Part shown: positions 27,173-37,838 of the stretch, one piece after another
Position numbering within the stretch: the first letter of the stretch is position 1
Layout: each line of letters opens with the position of its first letter
Source: Prauserella alba
Lineage (GTDB): Bacteria > Actinomycetota > Actinomycetes > Mycobacteriales > Pseudonocardiaceae
Direction of reading: 5' to 3'
DNA: 64,000 nucleotides
NCBI RefSeq assembly: GCF_024171735.1
Contig: NZ_JAMTCH010000003.1
Span: 732,841 to 796,840 of the forward strand
Notes under the pieces: model-generated
Told to the model about the DNA's origin: nothing
What the model saw: only the letters and a program-made list of their open reading frames with translations
Database searches by the model: none
Made by a program: the position numbers and the translations under genes

Positions 27173-30100
27173 TCACGCCCGTAGCCGCAGGCCTTTCGGG
27201 GTCGCGCGGAACCCGGCCTCGCGCAGGACATCGGCGAGTTGCGAGGTCAGTGCCTGTTCGCCGTCGGCGCGCTGGACCTGCAGTTTGCCCAGCCAGCCTT
27301 CGCGGACCGCGGCGGAGAGGGCCTCGGCCGCCTGGCGCAGCGGTTCGGTGCGTTCGGTGAACGACAGCAGCGACCTGCCACCGCGCTCGACATACATCGT
27401 GGGGGCGCCGTCGACCAGCACGACCAGTGCCCCAGCCTTGCGTGCCGGCCGGTGTTTCGTGCTGCCGAGCGGGTCGGGCCACGGCAATGCGGCGCCGTAG
27501 GGCTGGGCGGGATCGCTCGCCGCCAGCACCACCGCCCCCTGGGCGTCCCGGGTCCCGGAGGTGTCGGACGCCGCGCGCAGCCGGTCGACCGCCCCTCGTG
27601 CTGCGAACTGCGCGGCGCCCAGTCCGTCGACGACGTAGCCGCGGATGACCTGCCCCGAGTCCTCCATGCTCCGCAACACTTTGTAAATGCCGGAGAAGCC
27701 GCCCGTGACGCGTTCGGTGTCGAGGGCGCCCTTGGTCAGGACGCCGTGCCGTTCGAGGAACGACTCGGTGCGTGCGTGGGTGCGCCGGGTCGGGTCGGTT
27801 TCCCGCGGTGGTGTCAGCCCCCATCGGCCTGCGACGGTGGGAGGGCCGGTTCGCGACGGCATCGCCGGCCTGCCTGCGCGCATGCGCGCGTAGCGACCGC
27901 GCGGCGCGGATCGACGGGGTTTGTGTGCCGCACCGCCGCCGGAGACCTGCGCCCGCAAGGGTGCGAGCGTGTCACCGGTGACGAGCCCGGCCCAGGTGAG
28001 GTCCCACAGCGCAGCCACGACCGCGGCGTCGTCGGGCGGAGTATCGAGCAGCGGCGTCACCCGGTCGACGAGCTGCCGGAAGAAGAGCGCGCCGTGTTCG
28101 ACCGCGGACAGCACGGCCCGGTGGAGTGGGCTCGTCCCGGCGGCCTCGTCGTCCGCGTCGGGAAGCAGCAGGTCCGCCACGTCGCCCGGTGCGAGCGTGA
28201 CCCAGCCGTCCCCGCCGGACAGCGCGCCGCAGCCGGCCCAGATCACCTCGCCCGCGGTGGTCAGCTCGTCCAGCAGCGCCGGGTGGTATCCGGGCAGTCT
28301 GCTCGGCAGGATCAGCGATTCGACGGCGCTGGCAGGCAGGGGCGCCCCGGCGAGTTGTTCGATCACGGACAGCACGTCGTCGGCGGTCGGTGCCGAGCGC
28401 AGCCGGCCGCCGATGCCGTGCCACGAGGGCAGGAACCGGCCGAGTGCCGCCGGTTCGACGGGTTCGACCTCGGCCCGCAGCTTCGCGAGGGATGCGCGGC
28501 GCAGTCGTCGCAATACGGCCGCGTCGCAGTATTCGACCCCGCCGGGTTCGTGGGGCTGCGGGCTCAGCTCGCCGCGGACGAGCCTGCCGTCTGCGGTCAG
28601 CCGGTCGAGCACACCCGTGGCCACGGCGGTGCCGATGCCGAACCGTTCGGCGAGCTGCGCGGCCGCGAACGGGCCGCGCCCGCGTGCGTATCGGGTGACG
28701 AGGTCGCCGAGCGGGTCGTCGACCGGTTCGGTGAACGTCTCGGGCACGCCGACGGGCAGGGCCGATCCCAGGGCGTCCCGTACTCGTCCCGCGTCTTCGA
28801 TCGCCAGGTACCGGTCCTCGCCTGCGATCCGCACCACGATCGCGCGGCGGCTCTCGACCAGTTCGGTCAGCCATTCGGGCTGCACTCCGCGCGCCGCGGC
28901 ATCGTCGGCTGTCAGGTCGCCGAGGAAGCGCAACAGGTCGGCCGTGTCCTCGGGGCCACGGGCGTGGCGGTCCTCGTCGAGTCGCTGGAGCCCGCGTTCC
29001 ACGTCCGCGACGGCCTCCGGGTCGAGCAGTTCCCGGACCGCCTCGGTGCCGAGCAGTTCCGCCAGGAGCGTCGAGTCGAGTGACAGTGCCGCCGCTCTGC
29101 GTTCGGCCAGCGGTGCGTCCGTCTCGTAGAGGAACATGCCGACGTAGCCGAACAGCAGGCTCCGCGCGAACGGCGACGCCGACGGTGTTTCGACCTCGAC
29201 GAGCTTCACCGTGCGGCGCTGCACGTCGGTCATCAGTTCGCGCAGACCGTCGACGTCGTAGACGTCCTGCAGGCATTCCCGCATCGCCTCCAGTACGACG
29301 GGGAAGCGTTCGTACTTGGCCGCCACGCTCAGCAGTTGTGCGGCGCGTTGCCGTTGTTGCCACAGCGGACTCCGTCTGCCCGGGTTGCGTCGCGGCAGCA
29401 GCAGTGACCGCGCCGCGCATTCGCGGAACCGGGCTGCGAACAGTGCCGATCCTCCGACCTCGGCGACCAGGAGTGATTCCACTTCGTCCGGGTCGAGCAG
29501 CACGTCCTCGCCGGTCAGGGTGATCTCCTGCCCGTCGGCGTCGAGTGCGTCGGGAAGACGGAGCACGATGCCGTCGTCGGAGTGGGCGGCCTGGGCGTCG
29601 ACTCCGCGCGTCTCGCGCAGCCTCGCGGTGATCGCCAGTGCCCAGGGCGCGTTGACCTGCGCGCCGAACGGGGAGTGCACCACGACGCGCCAGTCGCCGA
29701 GTTCGTCGCGGAACCGTTCGAGCAGCAGGGTGCGGTCGTTGGGGACGTGGCGTGTGGCTTCGCCTTGTTCGCGCAGGTAGGCGAGCAGGTTGGAGGCCGC
29801 ACGGTCGTCGAGGCCGGCGTCGGTCGCGCGCTGCAGTGCGGTTTCCTCGCGGGCTCCGGACACCTCGCGCAGGAACGCGCCGAGTGCTCTGCCGAGTTCG
29901 AGTGGTCTGCCGGGTGCGTCGCCTTTCCAGAACGGCATGCGTGCGGGCACGCCGGGTGCGGGGACGACGATGACGCGGTCGTGGGTGATGTCGGTGATCC
30001 GCCACGACGACGTACCGAGCAGGACGGTGTCGCCCACGCGGGACTCGTAGACCATTTCCTCGTCGAGTTCGCCGACCCGACTGCCCGAAGTACGTCTTCC

Positions 30101-31813
30101 CGCTGAGGGCACATCGGCACTGCCCGAAGCGCCTGCCGGAGGGCGGTCGTCGTCGCCGGGGGTCATCACGGTGAAGAGCCCGCGGTCGGGGATGGTGCCG
30201 CCGGAGGTGACGGCCAGCCGCTGCGCACCGGGTCTGCCGTGGAGTTCGCCGGTGACGCGGTCCCAGGTGATGCGGGCGCGCAGTTCGCCGAATTCCTCGC
30301 TGGGGTAGCGCCCGGCGAGCATGTCGAGGACGGCGTGCAGGGCGTCGTCCGGCAGTGAGGCGAACGGTGCGGCGCGGCGCACGGTGGTTGCCACGTCGTC
30401 GACCGTGCGGGGTTCGATTGCGACCATCGCCACGATCTGCTGGGCGAGCACGTCGAGCGGGTTGCGCGGGTAGTGGGTCTCCTCGATCGCGCCGGATCCC
30501 ATGCGCTCGGCGGTGACCGCGCAGGAGACGAGGTCGCCGCGGAACTTGGGGAACATCACGCCGCTGGAAACGGCGCCGACGTGGTGGCCTGCCCTGCCGA
30601 CGCGTTGCAGACCGGAGGCGACCGTGGGCGGTGCCTCGATCTGCACCACGAGGTCGACCGCGCCCATGTCGATGCCGAGTTCGAGTGACGAGGTCGCCAC
30701 GACGCACGGCAGTCTGCCGGTCTTGAGTTCCTCCTCCACCCGGGTTCGCTGCTCGCGGGACATGGAACCGTGGTGCGCCTTGGCCACGGTCGGTTCTGCC
30801 CCGGTGGTCAGTCCGGATTCGCCGATGGCCTCGGCGGGGAACTCGTCGCCGGGTTCGAGTTCGGTGCGTTCGGCGGCGAGTTCGTTGAGCCGGGCGGTGA
30901 GGCGTTCGGCCAGTCGCCGCGAGTTGGCGAACACGATGGTCGACCGGTGCGCGCGCACGAGGTCCAGCACGCGCCCTTCGACCGACGGCCAGATGGACGG
31001 CTTCGGTGCGGCTGCGGCGGGTACCTCGTCCTCGAGCGATCCCGGTTCGGCCTGTGGTGCGGGGCCGTCCAGTGCGGCCATGTCCTCGACGGGGACCTCG
31101 ACCCGCACCTCGACGGTTTTCGTTGCTCGAGGCTGCACGACGGTGACCGGTCTGCCTCCGGTGAGCAGCGAGCTCACCTCGTCGACGGGGCGGACGGTCG
31201 CCGAGAGCCCGATGCGCTGCGCGGGTTCGGGCAGGAGGTCGTCCAGGCGTTCCAGTGACAGTGCGAGGTGCGCGCCGCGTTTGCCGCCGGTGACGGCGTG
31301 GACCTCGTCGACGATCACTGTTTCCACGCCCCGCAGCGACTCCCGTGACGACGACGTGAGCAGCAGGAACAGCGATTCCGGCGTGGTCACGAGCACGTCG
31401 GGCGGAGTGCGCTGGAAGGACCGGCGTTCCGCGGGTGTGGTGTCGCCGGTGCGCATGCCGACGGTGATGTCGGGTGCGGGCAGGTCGAGTCGTTTCGAGG
31501 CCTGCGCGATGCCGGTGAGCGGTGAGCGCAGGTTGCGCTGGACGTCGACGGCGAGCGCCTTGAGCGGGGAGACGTACAGGACGCGGCAGCGGTGGGTGGC
31601 TTCCTCGGGCTGTGGTGCGGTGGCCAGCCGGTCGAGTGCCCAGAGGAAGGCGGCGAGTGTCTTGCCCGATCCGGTGGGTGCGATGACCAGCGCGTGCTCA
31701 CCCGCGTGCGCCGCCCGCCACGCGTCCTCCTGGGCGGAGGTGGGCGCGGCGAAGGCCCCGGCGAACCAGTCCCTGGTCGCGGGGGAGAAGAGGTCGAGTG
31801 CGCGGTCGGTCAC
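27173..31813 (-). CDS. lhr: Large ATP-dependent helicase Lhr
   Basis: A 1546-residue superfamily 2 helicase, length typical of Lhr. The Walker A motif APTGSGKT is at 45-52, the DEVH box at 169-172 (VIVDEVHAVTGGKRG), motif III GLSATVRP, and the second RecA-like domain has AKAHHGSMSREQR, SSLELGIDMG and QRVGRAGH. The long C-terminal half carries the winged-helix and Lhr-specific domains. Mycobacterial Lhr is a 3'-5' ssDNA translocase linked to DNA repair. It begins at GTG 31813. Confidence 0.95.
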   Translation of the reverse strand: MTDRALDLFSPATRDWFAGAFAAPTSAQEDAWRAAHAGEHALVIAPTGSGKTLAAFLWALDRLATAPQPEEATHRCRVLYVSPLKALAVDVQRNLRSPLTGIAQASKRLDLPAPDITVGMRTGDTTPAERRSFQRTPPDVLVTTPESLFLLLTSSSRESLRGVETVIVDEVHAVTGGKRGAHLALSLERLDDLLPEPAQRIGLSATVRPVDEVSSLLTGGRPVTVVQPRATKTVEVRVEVPVEDMAALDGPAPQAEPGSLEDEVPAAAAPKPSIWPSVEGRVLDLVRAHRSTIVFANSRRLAERLTARLNELAAERTELEPGDEFPAEAIGESGLTTGAEPTVAKAHHGSMSREQRTRVEEELKTGRLPCVVATSSLELGIDMGAVDLVVQIEAPPTVASGLQRVGRAGHHVGAVSSGVMFPKFRGDLVSCAVTAERMGSGAIEETHYPRNPLDVLAQQIVAMVAIEPRTVDDVATTVRRAAPFASLPDDALHAVLDMLAGRYPSEEFGELRARITWDRVTGELHGRPGAQRLAVTSGGTIPDRGLFTVMTPGDDDRPPAGASGSADVPSAGRRTSGSRVGELDEEMVYESRVGDTVLLGTSSWRITDITHDRVIVVPAPGVPARMPFWKGDAPGRPLELGRALGAFLREVSGAREETALQRATDAGLDDRAASNLLAYLREQGEATRHVPNDRTLLLERFRDELGDWRVVVHSPFGAQVNAPWALAITARLRETRGVDAQAAHSDDGIVLRLPDALDADGQEITLTGEDVLLDPDEVESLLVAEVGGSALFAARFRECAARSLLLPRRNPGRRSPLWQQRQRAAQLLSVAAKYERFPVVLEAMRECLQDVYDVDGLRELMTDVQRRTVKLVEVETPSASPFARSLLFGYVGMFLYETDAPLAERRAAALSLDSTLLAELLGTEAVRELLDPEAVADVERGLQRLDEDRHARGPEDTADLLRFLGDLTADDAAARGVQPEWLTELVESRRAIVVRIAGEDRYLAIEDAGRVRDALGSALPVGVPETFTEPVDDPLGDLVTRYARGRGPFAAAQLAERFGIGTAVATGVLDRLTADGRLVRGELSPQPHEPGGVEYCDAAVLRRLRRASLAKLRAEVEPVEPAALGRFLPSWHGIGGRLRSAPTADDVLSVIEQLAGAPLPASAVESLILPSRLPGYHPALLDELTTAGEVIWAGCGALSGGDGWVTLAPGDVADLLLPDADDEAAGTSPLHRAVLSAVEHGALFFRQLVDRVTPLLDTPPDDAAVVAALWDLTWAGLVTGDTLAPLRAQVSGGGAAHKPRRSAPRGRYARMRAGRPAMPSRTGPPTVAGRWGLTPPRETDPTRRTHARTESFLERHGVLTKGALDTERVTGGFSGIYKVLRSMEDSGQVIRGYVVDGLGAAQFAARGAVDRLRAASDTSGTRDAQGAVVLAASDPAQPYGAALPWPDPLGSTKHRPARKAGALVVLVDGAPTMYVERGGRSLLSFTERTEPLRQAAEALSAAVREGWLGKLQVQRADGEQALTSQLADVLREAGFRATPKGLRLRA

Positions 31814-31906
31814 GTCTCCATGATGCGGCCGGTCACCGACATTCCGGGTGTGCGGGCCGGGCCCGGTGCGTGCCGGCCGTGGTGGTCGGTGTGTGGTCGG
31901 CGGTGG

Positions 31907-32020
31907 TCATTTCCGCCGGTTACGCCGGATCTGCACGAGTAGTACGACGAGCGTGGCGGTCACGGTCGCGATGGCTGCCAGGGTGAGTGCGGTGGAGCCG
32001 AGTCCGGAGTCGGGTGGCAT
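31907..32020 (-). CDS. Small membrane protein, 37 aa
   Basis: MPPDSGLGSTALTLAAIATV is followed by TATLVVLLVQ and a basic tail RRNRRK: one membrane helix with positive-inside charges. ATG 32020 is used and the gene is divergent from DUF3046. The composition is convincing but a protein this short cannot be proven from sequence alone. No family is recognised. Confidence 0.45.
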   Translation of the reverse strand: MPPDSGLGSTALTLAAIATVTATLVVLLVQIRRNRRK

Positions 32021-32063
32021 GGCGCCCACGATACGACTCCGGGCCGCGACTACGCTGGCCTCG

Positions 32064-32258
32064 ATGCGGATCACGGTGTTCCGTCGGCTGATGGCCGACG
32101 AGTTCGGCGCCACCAGGGCGGAGATGCTGGCCAAGGATCACGTGCTGAGTGGCCTCGGCGGCCGGACCGTCGAGGAGGCGCTCGAGGCGGGGGTTTCTGC
32201 GAAGGAGATCTGGAAGCAGGTCTGCACGGAGTTCGAGGTGCCCGCCGAGCGCCGGTGA
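32064..32258 (+). CDS. DUF3046 family protein
   Basis: A 64-residue protein (RITVFRRLMADEFGATRAEM, then LGGRTVEEALEAGVSAKEIW) of the actinobacterial DUF3046 family, found immediately before recA in Mycobacterium (Rv2738c) and relatives. Function unknown. It begins at ATG 32064 and ends 41 bp before the recA promoter elements. Confidence 0.9.
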   Translation: MRITVFRRLMADEFGATRAEMLAKDHVLSGLGGRTVEEALEAGVSAKEIWKQVCTEFEVPAERR

Positions 32259-32291
32259 AGGGTGAAAGATCCTACCGCATCGGGGTGTCGC

Positions 32292-32321
32292 TTCCCATCT
32301 CGAACAGATGTTCTCTAGGAT
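32292..32321 (+). promoter_or_regulatory. Predicted recA promoter
   Basis: TTCCCA (32292-32297) and TAGGAT (32316-32321) are separated by 18 nt, with the LexA box filling the spacer. The leader to the recA ATG would be about 220 nt. Confidence 0.5.
32300..32315. promoter_or_regulatory. LexA (SOS) box of recA
   Basis: TCGAACAGATGTTCTC matches TCGAAC-N4-GTTCGA at 10 of 12 positions and lies between the putative -35 and -10 of recA, 233 bp before the start codon. Confidence 0.85.
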
Positions 32322-32322
32322 G

Positions 32323-32350
32323 TTGTCCACATCGGGGTTGGCTGTCCACA
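32323..32350 (+). promoter_or_regulatory. Two DnaA-box-like sites in the recA leader
   Basis: TTGTCCACA (32323-32331) equals the actinobacterial DnaA box; CTGTCCACA (32342-32350) differs by one base. They are in the same orientation, 19 nt apart, just after the predicted -10 element. Two matches may be chance. Confidence 0.35.
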
Positions 32351-32463
32351 GATTCAGCGTGAGTCGCGCCGACTGTCGGACCCCGCCCGTAGTGTCGGCC
32401 CCCGGCGACCGGCACACGTGACCCGGCATGCGTGCACCGACTCGGTGCCGGCACGAGCACGAC

Positions 32464-32523
32464 CCGGATACAGCAGATCCGGACACCGCAGATTCGGATA
32501 CAGCAGAGTCGGATACAGCAACC
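32464..32523 (+). repeat. 15-nt tandem repeat, 4 units, in frame with recA
   Basis: Units at 32464, 32479, 32494 and 32509 (CCGGATACAGCAGAT and variants) end 24 nt before the recA ATG. In the recA frame they read [20 protein letters not shown], and this frame is open back to ATG 32428. Confidence 0.9.
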
Positions 32524-32547
32524 GCGAAGGCCAATGAGGTGGGTTCC

Positions 32548-33609
<1,062 letters not shown>

Positions 33610-33620
33610 GGGGCCGGTCG

Positions 33621-34193
33621 GTGAGCGAACCGGATTCGGCGGGTGCGCGGCGGTCGCGCACCCGCACCCCGGTGTCCGACCTGCCGCCGGAGGAAGCGAG
33701 GCGCAAGGCCAAGGAGGTCTGCTTCGACCTGCTGGCCGCTCGGCCTCGCACGAAGGAGGAACTGCGGTCGGCGCTGGTGCGGAAGGGCTTCGACGGCGAG
33801 GTCTGTGACGAGCTGTTACGCAAACTCGACGACGCCGGACTGATCGACGACGCGGCGTTCGCCGAGAGCTGGGTGCGATCCCGGCACACCTATCAGGGTC
33901 TGGCCAAGCGCGCGCTGGTCGCGGAGCTCCGGCGCAAGGGTGTTGACAGCGAGGTGGCCGCCGAGGCCGCGGGAGAGATCGACGCGAACGCCGAGGAGGA
34001 CCGTGCCCGAGAGCTCGTCCGTAAGAAGCTGCGGACGATGACGGGGGTCGACGAGCAGAAGGCCACGCGCCGACTGCTGGGCATGCTGGCGCGTAGAGGC
34101 TATCCGCAGGGCCTGTCCTACGGCATCGTCCGCGAGGAACTCCGCAACGCCGGCGCCGAATCGACCCCGATCGACGACGCCACCCCCGACTGA
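33621..34193 (+). CDS. recX: RecX regulatory protein
   Basis: A 190-residue helical protein that binds and restrains RecA filaments. Conserved stretches are CFDLLAARPRTKEELRSAL, LDDAGLIDDAAFAESWVRSR, ALVAELRRKGVD and RRGYPQGLSYGIVREEL. GTG 33621 lies 11 bp behind recA with GAGGGG upstream. A hairpin follows the stop. Confidence 0.95.
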   Translation: MSEPDSAGARRSRTRTPVSDLPPEEARRKAKEVCFDLLAARPRTKEELRSALVRKGFDGEVCDELLRKLDDAGLIDDAAFAESWVRSRHTYQGLAKRALVAELRRKGVDSEVAAEAAGEIDANAEEDRARELVRKKLRTMTGVDEQKATRRLLGMLARRGYPQGLSYGIVREELRNAGAESTPIDDATPD

Positions 34194-34197
34194 CGGA

Positions 34198-34234
34198 GAA
34201 GGGCCACCTTCCCGGGCTGGGAAGATGGCCCTTC
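34198..34234. terminator. Bidirectional terminator between recX and gluD
   Basis: A 16-position stem with one mismatch (34198-34213 with 34219-34234) closes the 5-nt loop GGGCT. It starts four bases after the recX stop. Confidence 0.85.
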
Positions 34235-34260
34235 ATCGACGGAACCGAACAGGCTGGCCG

Positions 34261-35136
34261 CTACGCGTTGCGGCCGTTGTTGTCGACCGGTTTCACCACA
34301 GCGCCGGAGCTCGTCTTCCGCTGCCGGGACCACTTCTCCAGCCAGCCCGCGGCGGCCGTGAGCAGGTTGTTCAGCAGGATGTAGATCACCGCGACGATCG
34401 TCATGGTGGCGATCGTGTTCGCGAAGTAGTTGTTCGCGATCGGCCGGATCTGGCTGAACAGGTCTGCGAAGCCCAATGCGGCGCCGCCCAGCGCGGTGTC
34501 CTTCAGGACCACGACGAGCTGGCTGACGATCGCGGGCAGCATCGCGGTGACGGCCTGGGGCAACAACACGTTCGTCATGGTCTGCGTCTTGCGCATACCG
34601 ATCGCCTTGGCCGCCTCGGCCTGGCCTGCCGGCAGCGATTGGATACCCGCACGGACCACCTCGGCGAGGACCGCTCCGTTGTAGAGCACCAGCGCCGTGA
34701 CCACGGCCATCAACGGCCGGTAGTCCGAGTCGATGTCGGTGTACTCGGCGTAGAACTGGTCGGCGAAGACCATGAGGATCAGCACCGGAACGGCGCGGAA
34801 GAACTCGACCACGACACCCGCGGGCACGCGGATCCACAGGTGATCCGACAGTCGCATGATGCCGAACAACGACCCGAGGGGCAGTGCGATCACGATCGCC
34901 AATCCCGCGGCGGTGAGTGTGTTCAGCAGCCCCGGGAAGATGAAGGTCGTCCACACCTGTCCCTCGGTGAAGAACGGACCCCATTTCTGCCAGGTGAGCT
35001 GGTCCTTCTCCGCCAGCGTCGCAATGATCCACCAGCCGACGCCGGCGAGCGCGAGCAGGAACAGCACCGTGTAGACGGCGTTGCGTGCCCTGGCCTTCGG
35101 CCCGGGCACGTCGTAGAGGACGGAGGGAGCACTCAT
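34261..35136 (-). CDS. gluD: Glutamate-type amino-acid ABC importer, permease
   Basis: A 291-residue inner-membrane permease of the His/Glu/Gln/Arg family. A first helix (AVYTVLFLLALAGVGWWII) is followed by the five-helix core; the cytoplasmic coupling loop EAAKAIGMRKTQTMTNVLLPQA is clear. It starts at ATG 35136, overlapping gluC as ATGA, and is the last gene of gluABCD. The substrate assignment rests on the gene order found in Corynebacterium and on family membership. Confidence 0.9.
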   Translation of the reverse strand: MSAPSVLYDVPGPKARARNAVYTVLFLLALAGVGWWIIATLAEKDQLTWQKWGPFFTEGQVWTTFIFPGLLNTLTAAGLAIVIALPLGSLFGIMRLSDHLWIRVPAGVVVEFFRAVPVLILMVFADQFYAEYTDIDSDYRPLMAVVTALVLYNGAVLAEVVRAGIQSLPAGQAEAAKAIGMRKTQTMTNVLLPQAVTAMLPAIVSQLVVVLKDTALGGAALGFADLFSQIRPIANNYFANTIATMTIVAVIYILLNNLLTAAAGWLEKWSRQRKTSSGAVVKPVDNNGRNA

Positions 35137-35801
35137 CGTTTCACCGCCGCTTTCTTGGCGACCCGGCCCAGAAGGAGTCCGACGGGCAGGGTCAGGATCA
35201 CGAAGCCCATCGCGAAGATCATGAACACCAGGCCGATGACGTCGCTCTCGTTCTCGGTCATCTCGCTCATCAGCAGCGATGCCTCGGCAACGCCGATGGT
35301 GCTGGCCACCGTCGTGTTCTTGGTGAGCGCGATCAACACGCTGGTCAGCGGGCCGATCACGGATCGGAACGCCTGCGGCAGCACAATCATGCGCAAGACC
35401 TGGCCGAAGCCGAGTCCCAGCGCCCGCGCCGCCTCGGCCTGGCCGACCGGCACGGTGTTGATGCCCGAACGCAGCGACTCGCACACGAACGTCGACGTGT
35501 ACAGCACGAAACCGAGGATGGCGAGGCGGAAGTTGGTCGCGGTGATGGTGTTGCCGCCCAACGCGACATTCAAGGTCTGGTACAGACCGAGGGACATCGC
35601 GATGATGACCAGGGTCAGCGGAATGTTGCGCACGATGTTGACGTACGCCGTACCGAACGCGCGCATGACGGGGACCGGGCTGACCCGCATACCGGCGAGA
35701 ATGGTTCCCCAGATCAGCGAACCGATCGCCGAGTACACGGTGAGCTGGACCGTGACCCAGAAGGCCCCGAGTATGTCGTACTCGGTCAGAAAATCGAACA
35801 C
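35133..35801 (-). CDS. gluC: Glutamate-type amino-acid ABC importer, permease
   Basis: A 222-residue permease, partner of GluD. The family segment FRLAILGFVLYTSTFVCESL and the coupling loop EAARALGLGFGQVLRMIVLP are present. GTG 35801 has a GGAGGAG ribosome binding site. Its TGA overlaps the gluD start. An 85-bp spacer with a hairpin separates it from gluB. Confidence 0.92.
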   Translation of the reverse strand: MFDFLTEYDILGAFWVTVQLTVYSAIGSLIWGTILAGMRVSPVPVMRAFGTAYVNIVRNIPLTLVIIAMSLGLYQTLNVALGGNTITATNFRLAILGFVLYTSTFVCESLRSGINTVPVGQAEAARALGLGFGQVLRMIVLPQAFRSVIGPLTSVLIALTKNTTVASTIGVAEASLLMSEMTENESDVIGLVFMIFAMGFVILTLPVGLLLGRVAKKAAVKR

Positions 35802-35825
35802 GTGGTGCTCCTCCGGAGACCGAAC

Positions 35826-35862
35826 GAGCCCGGGCCGACCCCGTTGAGTCGGGCCCGAGCTC
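35826..35862 (-). promoter_or_regulatory. Hairpin between gluB and gluC
   Basis: GAGCCCGGGCCGAC (35826-35839) pairs with 35848-35862 with one mismatch and one bulge. Such hairpins behind binding-protein genes commonly stabilise the upstream mRNA so that the binding protein is made in excess; that is an inference here. Confidence 0.5.
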
Positions 35863-35886
35863 GAACCGGTGTCTGTCTCAGGTCAG

Positions 35887-36744
35887 TTACTCGACCACTT
35901 CGCCGACGGTCGGCGCCTCCGGGACTTCGTAGCCGGCCGGCCCGAAGTGCTTCTGGGCGGCCTTCTTCCACTCGCCGGAGTCGATCATCTTCTGGATCGC
36001 CTCGTCGAGCGCCTTCTTGCCCTCGTCGTCACCCTCACGCAGGCCGATGCCGTAGTTCTCGTTGCTGAGCTCGGCGCCGGCCAGCTTGAACTTGCCCGGC
36101 TGCTGGGCTGCGTAACCGGCGAGGATGGTGTCGTCGGTGGTCATCGCGTCGATGGCCTTGTTCTCGACGCCGGTGAGGCACTCGGAGTAGCCGCCGTACT
36201 CCTGCAGCTGTGCGTTCGGAGCGAAGTCGTTCTTGACGTTCTGCGCCGAGGTCGAGCCCCTGACCGAGCAGAGCTTCTTGTTCTTGTTGAGGTCCTCGGC
36301 ACCCTGGATCGAGTTGTCGTTCTTCCGCACGAGCAGGTCCTGGTGGGCCAGGAAGTACGGCCCCGCGAAGTCGACCGCCTCGTCGCGCTCGGGTGTGATC
36401 GAGTAGGTGGCGACGATCATGTCCACGTCGCCGTTCTGGATCATGTTCTCGCGCTGGGCGGACGGCGTTTCGACGAATTCGATGTCGCCCTCCTCGACGC
36501 CCAGCTCGTTGGCGACGTACTTGGCGACGTCGACGTCGAAGCCCTCGTACGAGCCGTCCGGCTTCTTCAGGCCGAGGCCGGGCTGGTCGATCTTGACGCC
36601 GATGGTCAGCGAACCGTTGTCCTCGGCGCGCTGGACGAGCGACTTGTTCGCATCCTCCTCGCTGTTGGGTTGACCGCAGGCCGCGAGCGTCAGGCCGACG
36701 GCCGCCACCAGGGCGCCGGTACGCAGTACTCGGCTGAAACGCAT
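35887..36744 (-). CDS. gluB: Glutamate-type ABC importer, substrate-binding lipoprotein
   Basis: A 285-residue lipoprotein. The signal ends in the lipobox LTLAACGQ, so Cys23 would be lipidated and the mature protein held outside the membrane. The family 3 binding-protein signature GFDVDVAKYVANELG is followed by the Asp/Arg ligand regions (ATYSITPERDEAVDFAGPYF). ATG 36744 has AAGGA seven bases upstream. It is the second gene of the operon. Confidence 0.93.
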   Translation of the reverse strand: MRFSRVLRTGALVAAVGLTLAACGQPNSEEDANKSLVQRAEDNGSLTIGVKIDQPGLGLKKPDGSYEGFDVDVAKYVANELGVEEGDIEFVETPSAQRENMIQNGDVDMIVATYSITPERDEAVDFAGPYFLAHQDLLVRKNDNSIQGAEDLNKNKKLCSVRGSTSAQNVKNDFAPNAQLQEYGGYSECLTGVENKAIDAMTTDDTILAGYAAQQPGKFKLAGAELSNENYGIGLREGDDEGKKALDEAIQKMIDSGEWKKAAQKHFGPAGYEVPEAPTVGEVVE

Positions 36745-36832
36745 GTTGTGTTCCTTCCATGTGGTTCGCCCCGCGTGCGGCGGGTGTCCGGACAGGCCCC
36801 GCTCAGCGGTGCCTCGGGGCCGGGATGTGCGA

Positions 36833-37615
36833 TCAGTGGGTGAGGATCTTGCCGAGGAAGTCCTTCGCCCGGTCGGTTTTCGGGTTGGAGAAGAAGTCCT
36901 GCGGAGTCGAATCCTCGACGACCTCGCCGTCGGCCATGAACAGCACGCGGTGGGCGGCCCTGCGGGCGAAGCCCATCTCGTGCGTGACGACGACCATCGT
37001 CATGCCCTCGTCGGCGAGCGAGGTCATCGTGTCGAGCACCTCCTGCACCATCTCGGGGTCCAGTGCGGAGGTCGGCTCGTCGAACAGCATCACCTTCGGC
37101 TTCATCGCCAGCGCGCGGGCGATCGCCGCGCGCTGCTGCTGGCCGCCGGAGAGCTGCGCCGGGTACTTCTCGGCCTGATCGGCGATGCCCACGCGTTCGA
37201 GCAGTTCCATCGCGGTCGTGCGGGCCTCGCTCTGCGAGACCCTGCGTACCTTGACCGGGCCGAGCGTGACGTTCTCGATGATCGATTTGTGCGAGAACAG
37301 GTTGAACTGCTGGAACACCATGCCGACGTCGGCGCGCAGCGCGGCGAGCGCCTTGCCCTCGGCAGGCAGCGGTTCGCCGTCGACCTCGATCGTGCCCGAG
37401 TTGATCGGCTCGAGGCGGTTGATGGCGCGGCAGAGGGTCGATTTACCCGACCCGGACGGTCCCAGCACGACCACGACCTGTCCGCGAGGGACCTCGAGAT
37501 TGATGTCCTTCAGTACATGCAGGTCGCCGAAGTACTTGTCCGCGGCCGTCGCCTTGATCATCGGCGGGGTGGTGGCCGTGGACGCGCCGCCGGAGCCGGA
37601 CGCCTCGGTACTCAA
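36833..37615 (-). CDS. gluA: Glutamate-type ABC importer, ATPase
   Basis: A 260-residue ATP-binding subunit. Walker A is GPSGSGKS, the Q-loop [12 protein letters not shown], signature [15 protein letters not shown], Walker [13 protein letters not shown] and the H-loop VVTHEMG. The start is decided by the ribosome binding site: GGAGG (37622-37626) is six bases before TTG 37615, while ATG 37561 ([12 protein letters not shown]) has none. TTG therefore adds an 18-residue Ser/Gly/Thr leader. It is the first gene of gluABCD. Confidence 0.9.
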   Translation of the reverse strand: MSTEASGSGGASTATTPPMIKATAADKYFGDLHVLKDINLEVPRGQVVVVLGPSGSGKSTLCRAINRLEPINSGTIEVDGEPLPAEGKALAALRADVGMVFQQFNLFSHKSIIENVTLGPVKVRRVSQSEARTTAMELLERVGIADQAEKYPAQLSGGQQQRAAIARALAMKPKVMLFDEPTSALDPEMVQEVLDTMTSLADEGMTMVVVTHEMGFARRAAHRVLFMADGEVVEDSTPQDFFSNPKTDRAKDFLGKILTH

Positions 37616-37838
37616 ATCTTGCCTCCATAACGGTGAGCTGCCGGTTCGACGAGCATGTCCGGCAACCCCGAGATTGAACACCATCGGGTCAACCCCGGTG
37701 CGCCATTTAAGTCAAATCGCAATCTTTCACCCCGGTCCGCTTACGCCGCGTGACCGGAGTGGTGTGCGGGAGCCTATCCACTCCGGGTCGATCCGGCCCA
37801 CCGAGGTGCCCGTTAGATGCCGGATTACCCTGGAAGTC